Position numbers and translations under genes: made by a program. The notes under the pieces were generated by a model. That model did not search any database. It was not told where the DNA came from and saw only the letters and a program-made list of their open reading frames with translations. Below are positions 44,401-52,379 of a stretch of DNA of 64,000 nt, in pieces (within the stretch, counting starts at the first letter, position 1; each line of letters begins with the position of its first letter). This DNA is from Globodera rostochiensis (Eukaryota > Nematoda > Chromadorea > Rhabditida > Heteroderidae), in the NCBI GenBank assembly GCA_018350325.1, contig JAEVLN010000046.1:62001-126000 (forward strand). Reading direction: 5' to 3'.

Positions 44401-47400
44401 TTGCGCCGACCCCCCATAACGGTGGCACAGAAAGTGCCGGAGGTGTTTTTTAAAATATTTTTATAAAAGTTTTAAAAATTTGTTTTAAAGTCGCATGGTG
44501 CAATTCCAAATGGACTTGCCATATTGGCGCAACGTCGAGAAGAAAAAGAAGGAACCGGTTTATTGAGAGAAGTGGAAGAAATTGATTTGGGAGAGGAAGA
44601 GGTTCAAAGCGATGTTTCGATTGATGCAAATTGCTAGGTTGATTCACTGATCAGATCATCAACAGTTTTTGATTTAAAAAATGCAGAATAATAAGAAAAG
44701 TTTGGGGAAAAAATTGCAATTTTTCTGAAAATTTTTGGGAAAAATGGTTGCAAAATAATACCCCTCCCCCCTCAATTAGGGGTAGGGGGTCAGTCCCGTC
44801 CCAGCGACTTTGAGACATCATAACTTTATTTACACTGGACTAAATCACTTAAGCCTTATACCATTGGAAAGCTCTAGATGAATAGAATAAACAAAGCAGT
44901 AAATCAAAGTTTAAAAACGTTATGATTAGAAAAGTAAAAAAATCCAGATTTTTGCTAATTTTACATTATAACTTTTTTGAAGCTTATCAAACCACTTTAA
45001 CTTTGTTGTAATGCTTCTTCTACTCATTTAGAGCTTTCGAATGGTATAAGGCTTTACTGGTTTGGTGCAGGTTGAGAAGAGTTCTGATGCTTCAAAGTCG
45101 CTGGGACGGGACTGGCCCGCTTCGCTCAATTAGTAACCCCCTCTCTAATAATAAGCCCCTACGGCAGAGAAGGGTTGAACCCCCCCCCCCCCCCCCCCCC
45201 CCCCTGGGGGGTTATTATTATAGGAAATACGGCAATCAAAAAGCTATTTTTTTTAAATTATTATTTAAATATTTTTAATTATTACAAAATAATTCTGTTC
45301 TTTTTATATATTTTAATTTGGCTATTTTGCACTTTTGTATGGTTGTTGGGCGGCGGATATCGCGGGTCGGCACATCCGCAGCGGAGAATGATTTGATTCT
45401 GCAAAATCACTTTTCTAAACTCTTCCAGGCCGCCCCATTTACTCATGTCAAGAACAGGGCTCTCAATTTGCCCTTTTTAATGGCAAATGCCATTTTTTTT
45501 TTTGAGAATTTGCCATTACATTTGCCATTTCTCCACACTTGCCCATTAGTTCATTTCTAGGGACTTTGGGGGAAATTCTCATATTTCAATGCCGTTTCTT
45601 AAAAGCCGTTCGCCATTTTTTCTCGAAGGTGAGTTGTGAGCCCTGATCGAGAATGGCATCTCGGGATAAATGAAAAATGCCATGGGTGGAGGACCGGTGA
45701 AAAGCCGCCGCCCCCCATATGCCCAATAACGGTCAAGAATGGCATCTCGGGAAGAATCAAAAATGCCAGGCGACCTGAGGGGTCTGTCTCCCCCGAGATT
45801 CGGCATGTTTTTTGTTGATGGCATTTTAATGGGACACAAAAATGTGCCGCCCATATGCCCAAAAAGCCTGGCCTGGTAGCAGCTCTTGTAGCAGCCTTCC
45901 GGCTCGTACTTGTAGTCCTTGTAGATGTACCAATTGGGCAACGGATGGTCCGGCATCAGACATTCGCCCGCCGGAATTGGTAGCCGAGTCAGTTTTCGCT
46001 GGATTTTTGTTGTTTAATTATTTTAATTTATTTAAATTGTTTTTTTTTTGTTGTTATTTCTTGCCAATCCGATGCCGAAGGATGACAACATATTTGTTGG
46101 CTAAAAATATTTTTTTATATAAACATAAAAAGTGAGCATGAAAATATTTTATTAATATAAATTATAAATTTGATAATATATTTTATTAATATTTGTTATA
46201 GCTTTTGCAATAAAATTTAATACTTTAATAAATTATAAACATAAAAAGTAGAGATGGATTAAAATTTTTAATTTAAAAATTGTATTAATAATTGCAAATT
46301 AAAATTTTGCCAAATAATATATTATTAATATTTGTAGCTTTTTGCAATTAAATATTTAATACTTTTTTAATAAAAAAATTATAAATTTAGTATATTTAAT
46401 ATTTTTTTTTTAAATAAAAAAGTTAAATATGGCAAAAAAATTTGAATTTAAAATTTTAAAATTGCCACCGCGCTGTATCCAAACGCGTCGGGGAACGGAT
46501 GTTCGTCTTGACTGTGAATTGCGATGCGTACACCGGCCGATTGGGTGGTGGCCAAATAATCGGAGGTATTTATATGGACGAGCAGACGAAGGCCTTTTAA
46601 TTAATGCAAAAATTAAACATAAAAAAACACACTTTTTTTTTGTCGATTTTTTCTGTTTTCGGATTTCCGGGACATTTTTAGCTCCGGAATCCAGGTTTCC
46701 GGACATTTTTGGCTCCGGAATTCCCGGTTTCTGGAATTTTATGGCTCAGGAATTCCAGTTCCGGACATTTTTGACTTCGAAATTCCGGTTTCCGGACATT
46801 TTGACTCCGGAATTCCGGTTTCCGGACATTATGACTCCGGAATTCCGGTTTCTGGAATTTTTTTTGACAGACAATTTGAACTTTGTACAACGCCGGCATT
46901 TCGAGGTACAAATTCAGGGTTTTAAAACGCGAATCCTATTAGGTAGTTATTTTTAATCGTTTTTAAAAATATAATTTAACGAGCATTTTAATTAGGGCTG
47001 AGCCTCATCCTCGACCCCGAGCCCCAAAATGGGGTCGTCCCCGACCCCGACATGGCCAACCCCGGCCTTCCCGACCCCCGACTTTCGCGCCCCCGAGGGG
47101 TCGGCGCTCAACCCTAATTTTAATTAGTTCCTAATTAACATTTGTTGTTTTTGTTAAATTATTTTAATTTTTACCGTAAGAAGGGCCCGCGCGACTGCTG
47201 CCCTTTAAATAAAAATTTTTAATTTTATGTATTTTTTTTATTTTGAATTAACCAAAGGCTTTTGTCTGTTCGCATTGAATGTGTAACAGTTGCCGAACGC
47301 CGGGTCCACGTGAAGCTTAAAATCTAAGCAAAAAGAATTGTGTTAATATTTTTTATTTATTCATTTTTTGCCATCAGGATCACAAAAAAAATCCTGAAAA

Positions 47401-50400
47401 TCTCAATAAAATTTCACCAATTCAAAATGTTTGAATCGAGAATCCTTTTGTGAAATTTTTGATGATCGAGTTTTTTTCAATCGAAAATGTCGCATAATTT
47501 CGGTGCCCTAAATTTTTGAGCAAAATCGAGAAAAAATTAATTTTTAAAATAATTAATATATAATAATTCAGAATAAAAACAAACAAAAAAAGTTTGTTGA
47601 GTTCTGATCAAAACTGATCACAAGTTACGGTATTTTCAATTTTAAGCAAAAAATGGGATCGCCGTAAATTTGTCCGGAAGGTCCTCATTTAGTTGCTTTT
47701 GCTGTACACCATCAGAAGCAGGGATGTAACCGGATTCCGGACATTTTTGGGAGCCGGAATTTCGGTTTCCGGAAAGCCGGGCAGGTTTTTTGGTATGGCA
47801 TTCCGGGCACATACCCCCCTGTGGCCGGAAAATACGACACCAGAAAATGCGACACCAAGGTGGAAAATGCGACGCTAGAAAATGCGACACCAAGGTGGAA
47901 AATGCGACGCTAGAAAATGCGACACCAAGGTGGAAAATGCGACGCTAGAAAATGCGACACCAAGGTGGAAAATGCGACGCTAGAAAATGCGACACCAAGG
48001 TGGAAAATGCGACGCTAGAAAATGCGACACCAAGGTGGAAAATGCGACGCTAGAAAATGCGACACCAAGGTGGAAAATGCGACGCTAGAAAATGCGACAC
48101 CAAGGTGGAAAATGCGACGCTAGAAAATGCGACACCAAGGTGGAAAATGCGACGCTAGAAAATGCGACACCAAGGTGGAAAATGCGACGCTAGAAAATGC
48201 GACACCAAAAATGCGACACCAAGGTGGAAAATGCGACACTAAGAAAATGTTTTTAAATACATAGATCTGAGTGTCAAATTCTAAGTCTACTACGAAATAA
48301 AATCAACAGCGAGCCGATCACGAAGCATGTAGAGGGGCAAGACGGAGGGCGGGTCCACTGTTTTATGCCTAAGTCTAAGCCTAGGTGGCTTAGGCCTAAG
48401 CCTAACAAACCTCTAAGTCTCTAACTTTTCCGCAGTTATTCTATCCGGCTTTGGTGTTACCTAAAAGTCGGGGTTTCCTTAATTTTCAAAAATTTTCTTT
48501 TAAATTAGTGTCGCATGTTCCAGTGACGTATTTTCTTAATGTCGCATTTTCTGTCGGTGTCGCATTTTTTTGCGGTGTCGCATTTTCCGGGCGCCATACC
48601 CCCCCCCCCCCCCCCGCTCGTTTCCCCTCCGGCCGGTTTAAAAAATCATAACCCTGTTCTTAGTCAACCGAGTTCTAAAATCTTAGCATTATTCGAAAGC
48701 TCTAAGTCTTTAGAATATTTGTGCATGTATAAGCTAGTCGATAAGTAGCTTGCAAAAATGTTACAGACTATTGATCACGAAAAAAGATCGAAATTTTCGA
48801 ACATTTTAATAGTTTTTTTATTATTGATAATGCAAAAAGTTCCCTTAATTTCGGAATTTTGGGATTTCAGTTTTTGTTTTCCGATTTTGCCCTCGGAATT
48901 TTGGGATTTCGGTTTTTGTTTTCCGATTTTGCCCATCCCTGGCACATGCCGTTGTTGATGTTGCACTGTTGCCCGTTGAAGGAGCACATCCGGATAAACT
49001 CGCCGCGCCCATACGAAAGGGCAATGCGCCGCTCCTCCGGCAGGCCGGCCATGGTGAGCACAAGTCTGGCGGAGTTGAACAATTTTTAATAATAAAATTG
49101 AATTTAATTACATAATTAATTTTAACTTTTTTGCCGTTTCATAAAAAAACATCAATTTTATTATTAATTTGTTTTCGTTCACTTTTCAATTGTTTTGGTT
49201 GTGATCGCAACTTCATCGGTCATATTTTCATAGCCGAGTTCCTTCAACTGGTCCAAATAATCGGAGCGAAACGGCGAACCTATAGGACAAAATAAAATAA
49301 AATTGAAATAAATTAATTATGCCTAATTTATTTTTAAATGAATAAAAATTAATCCGGGAATATAAAATGTTCCTTTTACTAAATTTAAAATAGGTTAATA
49401 ATATAAATAATTATTATAATTAAATATAAATACATAAATAAATAAACTAAAAAAATAAATTAAATTAAAAAAACTATACAAAAATCGGCCATAAATTGAT
49501 TACCTAGATATATTTAAATTAATTTTATATTTAAATTAATTGATTACACCTTCGTCCGGAATGACGCGTCCCCTAATTTCCCAAATTCGTTTCATCCGTT
49601 CTGGACGCAACAAGCAATAATTGACGTTCTGATTGATATTCAAAAATTAATGCATTTCTTTAATTTTATTATTGTCCATTTAATTACACCTTCTGGCATA
49701 AGCACGGCAACGGATTGGTGCCATTTGTGTACGGCAAATTACAATAGCCAATGTCTTTAAATTGTTCAAAATTTTTATTTGTTTAAATTTTAATTTATTT
49801 CATACCTAAAATAATTTTTTTAATAAAATTATTTACACTCAGAATGAAGCTTACCATTACAATCCGGGCACATTTCTTCAATCCAACTTCTGAAGAATTA
49901 TTTTGTTGCAAAAATGATTAAAATTAATGAATCATTAAAAAAATTTAAAATTAATTTGTACGCTTTGCTGTAGCAAGGCCACACAGACGAGTCTTGGCGA
50001 TCGTAGTTGCAAATGCACAACGACACATTGTCCTAAAAAATATTCAAATTAATCAACAAATGTTTTTGAATTGTTTTCAGACTAACACTATTTTTGCCAA
50101 AATTAAATTTTCACTATTTTGGAGGCCTTCTAAAATTTATAAAATAATCATATAAATTCTCAACAATTTTAATAAACAAATTGAATATTGATTTATTGCC
50201 ACAAAATTTAATTTGTGCTCTTAGAAACCAAATATTTTGTTTTTTGAATTTTTTACAAATCAAATCAAAGCCTTTTTTAATGTCACTGAGTTCTAAAAGT
50301 CGACAAAATAGTACTTTATAGGGCTCTCGGGGCCGTAAAATCCGAGTCTGAGCTCCATTTCGATCCAATTTAGAACCCCAGATCCGAATTCGAACAATTT

Positions 50401-52211
50401 TTAGAAAATTCAAAACTTTCCAAAAAATCAATTCCGCCTCAAAATCTTCTAAAAGCATTAATTCGATCTCGATATGCCTTTTTGTGATAATTTTTTGCTT
50501 TTTGAAGATTTTGAGGCGGAAGTGATTTTTTGAAAATTTTTGAGTTTTCAAAAAATTGTTCAAATTCGGATCTGGGGTTCTAAATCAGGGTCGAAATGGA
50601 GCTCAGACTCGGATTCTACGGACATTTTGTCAACTTTTAGAACTGAATGACGAAGTGATCAGTGACGAAACGAACAGTGACCAACTCATTGGCCACCGTA
50701 ATTTGGCCTTTAAATATGTACAGTACACCTTTGGCACAGTGTCCAGCTGCGCGCAGTCCGTCATCGTTCGTCCGTCGCCAAAATAGCCGCCCAAACATTC
50801 GCAATCGCTCATCACCGGCTCATATTGCACATAGCGAAAGCCACCTGTAATTAATTAATGAAACCACCACTAATTGAGCTTCAATTAGGGTGAACTCCAA
50901 AAAACGGCTCAACCTTTTATGGCATAAAATGTTTGAGGTGGAGAGAATTGGGGGAATTTTTAAAAATGGGAAACAAAGATTTTCCAGGGCATAACATTTG
51001 AAATTCTGGCACACAAATTTAGGAGGGCACCGGGGGGCATTTTCAGTTTAGAAAAAAAAGATTAAAAACAAAAAGCAGCTTGATTCCTGCTTTGATTGAT
51101 GAAGCCTCTGGTCTCACGATGCCCTCGGAGGCATTTTGTTCAAATGAATTTACATAATAAAAATAATATATAATGTAAATAAAAATAATATATAATGTAA
51201 AATAAAATTATAAACAATTTTAAACGACCATGAATGTTGCGGCGTTCCCGGCTTGCCGCGCTTTCGTCATAATTTTGGTCAGCATGTTTTGAGTAAGTGA
51301 CGGCCTGATGAAAAGCGTCCAAAGTCTGAACAAAAATAAATTTACATTTTTAAACTGTTTTTTATTTAATTTTATATTAAAATAAATATATATTTTCCTC
51401 AAATTCACCAATCATTATTACTTCACTTATTTCCGGCACGCGCCGTGCCAATTCGCGTTTGAATGGATTCAAATTGCACACAGTGATGGCCGGGAATGGC
51501 ACATTGTCAAAACGGAGCTTAAATTACAATTTTTTTATATTCAAATTTGGCTTTAAAATAAATATAAAAATGCGGAATAAGCGTTCTATTATTTATGGAA
51601 TATTTTTAGATAATTTTTGAACAATTTGAATTGGCCAAATGTTTGAATACGGGTTTGGGGTTCGAAGTTCGACCCAGAACTTGCACATTAAAAAAATGCC
51701 AAACTTTTTTTAATTAACAGTAAAATAAAATCATTTTTAAAACAACACTTTCCTAAATATAAAAAATTAAAATTAAAAATTATATAGGTACCAGGGATGT
51801 AAATCGCTATCGCTATCGCATTTATCGCCTTTTTGGCCATATCGCGTATCGCATATCGCTATTGCATTGGAAAAAGGTTTTATCGCCTCGATATCGCTTA
51901 TCGCACATCGCCGATCGCTTTTTGTTTCGGCGCGATTTACATCCCTGATAGGTACTTATGCTATGGGAACTTTTGGAAATCGGTAAATTCCAGAACCCAA
52001 TTTCCAAAATTTTCCGTAACATATATACCTAAATAAATATAAATTTCGTAATAAAATGTTAAAAAACATTGTGCACCTGAACCGTCGTAATTTTGTCCTT
52101 GCGCCAATACTTTTGCAACACTCCGTGCACATTGTAGCAAAAAATGCCGACAGAGGCCAACGAAATTGCCAACCACATGCACTTGGCATACCATCGGGTC
52201 GCGTGCGCGGC
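38479..52211 (-). CDS. DEG/ENaC (degenerin) cation channel, 23 exons, N-terminal exon missing
   Basis: Exons, 5' to 3': 52211-52077, 51517-51422, 51325-51229, 50844-50729, 50032-49962, 49889-49855, 49754-49690, 49628-49550, 49279-49183, 49065-48950, 47323-47253, 47202-47175, 46593-46469, 46100-46065, 45998-45873, 45398-45333, 41972-41870, 40455-40353, 40081-40006, 39944-39870, 39596-39451, 39148-39024, 38664-38479. The code gives about 723 residues. TM1 is CMWLAISLASVGIFCYNV. Extracellular landmarks are FPAITVCNLNPFK, CSFNGQQC, FKLHVDPAFGNCYTFN, SSRAGPSYGLRLL, HPFPDAFGYSA, YEPEGCYKSCYQ, CGCADPRYP and CFCKHPCKH. TM2 is SDVGGQAGLWLGASILTLFE, containing the degenerin pore/selectivity region; the tail ends in a Gly run. 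Degenerins are trimeric sodium-permeable, often mechanosensitive channels. Five introns have GC donors. Exon 21 has one extra base: TM2 and the tail are in different frames around 39525-39545. The start exon was not found upstream of 52211. Confidence 0.93.
38700..39012. repeat. 32-bp tandem repeat in last intron of DEG/ENaC gene
   Basis: About nine copies of TTTAAATTATTTAAAAAAAC plus GCAATTTTAAA. The array fills the intron between exons 22 and 23 almost completely and ends at the GTAGCG donor of exon 22. Confidence 0.93.
40955..41134. mobile_element. hAT-like element with CGGGACCGGGAC termini
   Basis: The left end is TAGGGTAGGACGGGACCGGG and the right end, inward, TAGAGGACGGGACCGGGAC. The interior repeats GGTCCCGGTTTTTTT and GGGACTGAAAT. 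No matching 8-bp flanks are seen, and it appears nested in a larger low-complexity element (about 40530-41165). The terminal sequence matches the monomer of the 57-64 kb satellite. Confidence 0.65.
41326..41412 (+). repeat. tRNA-like sequence with pairing acceptor stem (pseudo-tRNA or SINE head)
   Basis: The 5' GCGTGGC pairs perfectly with 3' GCCACGC about 79 nt apart, with an A-box-like TGGCTCAGTGGG and a T-arm-like hairpin (GAGA...TCTC). The anticodon arm does not form a normal 7-base loop and the B box is degenerate. I do not call a functional tRNA. It lies in intron 17 of the DEG/ENaC gene. Confidence 0.35.
42115..42485. repeat. C-rich tandem repeat (CCCCCCTCAATTAGTA units)
   Basis: Repeats of CCCCCTCAATTAGTACCCC, GGGGAAGGGTTGAAAAATAAT and CCCCCATCTAATACC, with long poly-C runs. 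The same sequence flanks the palindromic element at 44783-45118 (left fragment near 44755, right to about 45215), so that element inserted into another copy of this repeat. Confidence 0.85.
42597..44637 (+). CDS. CENP-B/pogo-type HTH DNA-binding protein, 248 aa, nested in DEG/ENaC intron
   Basis: Exons: 42597-42641, 42688-42773, 43261-43449, 43761-43950, 44353-44442, 44491-44637. The total is 747 nt with all phases consistent, ending TGC TAG. The first helix-turn-helix is SIKDKLGILDFAKTSSIRAS with SKHFNVDRQNIREWMKQEQN. A basic linker AAKRKRRIGGGRK follows, then the CENP-B second HTH: LADWVKELRENNVRVSRNMI and SHGWLECFMKRHNFSLRRP. An acidic tail (REVEEIDLGEEEVQSDVSID) closes the protein. This is the DNA-binding half of pogo/Tigger-type transposases; no DDE catalytic domain follows, and the gene terminates cleanly. 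I infer either a host gene derived from a transposase or an independent DNA-binding factor, acting in the nucleus. It lies wholly inside the intron between DEG/ENaC exons 16 and 17, on the opposite strand. The exon 2 donor is GTAGGG, whose last five bases coincide with a TAGGG element terminus. Confidence 0.85.
44783..45118. mobile_element. Palindromic element with CAGTCCCGTCCCAGCGACTT termini
   Basis: The left end CAGTCCCGTCCCAGCGACTT and right end (complement) match over about 30 bp. Inner arms carry AAGCCTTATACCATT(G/C)GAAAGCTC and its complement. Related palindromes occur at about 36780-36950 and 37878-38138. It splits a C-rich repeat and shortly follows the nested CENP-B-like gene. Confidence 0.75.
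45463..45642. mobile_element. hAT-like MITE with CAGGGCTC termini
   Basis: The left end is CAGGGCTCTCAATTTGCCC and the right end, inward, CAGGGCTCACAACTC. The flanks GTCAAGAA and ATCGAGAA match at 6 of 8 positions. The interior has AATGGCAAATGCCATTTT repeats. Confidence 0.5.
46668..46862. repeat. About 24-29 bp repeat (TCCGGACATTTTTGGCTCCGG)
   Basis: Seven or so degenerate copies of GGAATTCCGGTTTCCGGACA plus TTTTTGACTCC lie in the DEG/ENaC intron between exons 12 and 13. The same core reappears next to a CAGGGATGTAACCGG terminus at 47722-47780. Confidence 0.8.
46993..47116. mobile_element. 124-bp hAT-like MITE, TSD ATTTTAAT (8/8)
   Basis: The termini are TAGGGCTGAGCC and, inward from the right, TAGGGTTGAGCGCC. 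The duplications are at 46985-46992 and 47117-47124. The interior is CCCCGACCCCGAC-type repeat, the same composition as the unpaired patch at 16228-16420. It lies in a DEG/ENaC intron. Confidence 0.92.
47815..48612. mobile_element. Inverted-repeat element containing a 35-bp satellite (GGAAAATGCGACACC)
   Basis: The left end, after a C-run, reads TGTGGCCGGAAAATACGACACC; the right end read inward is TATGGCGCCCGGAAAATGCG. About eleven copies of a 35-bp unit (AAAATGCGACACCAAGGTGG plus AAAATGCGACGCTAG) occupy 47830-48240, with three inverted GTGTCGCATTTT units at 48507-48590. The array looks like an expansion of the element's own terminal sequence. It lies in the intron before DEG/ENaC exon 11. Confidence 0.8.
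50290..50645. mobile_element. Foldback element in DEG/ENaC intron
   Basis: The outer ends are GAGTTCTAAAAGTCGACAAAA and its near complement TTTTGTCAACTTTTAGAACT. The arms carry the cassette TCCGAGTCTGAGCTCCATTT / AGAACCCCAGATCCGAATTC and GAGGCGGAA...CAAAATCTTC. The loop is about 40 bp. It has the same internal cassette as the elements at 2327, 5985 and 16620. Confidence 0.8.
51792..51947. mobile_element. 156-bp hAT-like MITE, TSD ATAGGTAC (8/8)
   Basis: A perfect 16-bp terminal inverted repeat, CAGGGATGTAAATCGC, lies within duplications ATAGGTAC at 51784-51791 and 51948-51955. The interior is ATCGC/TATCGC tandem repeat, an extension of the terminal ATCGC. It lies in the intron between DEG/ENaC exons 1 and 2 of this model. 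Confidence 0.96.
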
Positions 52212-52273
52212 CTAAAATTGCAAACAAAAAAAATTTCAATTTTTTAAAATTTAAATGAAGAAAAAATGATGAT

Positions 52274-52330
52274 GCTGCTATTTTTATAACTAGCGGTTTA
52301 GGTGCGCCTAACGGCGCACCAACCGCTAGA
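52274..52330. other. Near-perfect hairpin next to minisatellite
   Basis: CTAGCGGTT...AACCGCTAG and GGTGCGCC...GGCGCACC form a stem of about 17 bp with a TAAC loop and a 2-nt bulge. It lies between the TM1 exon of DEG/ENaC and the large pyrimidine-rich array. Its function is unknown; it could be a compact MITE or a recombination border. Confidence 0.6.
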
Positions 52331-52379
52331 AGTACGGATATGTTATGCACAGATTTGATTGAAATACTTCAACGCTTTT

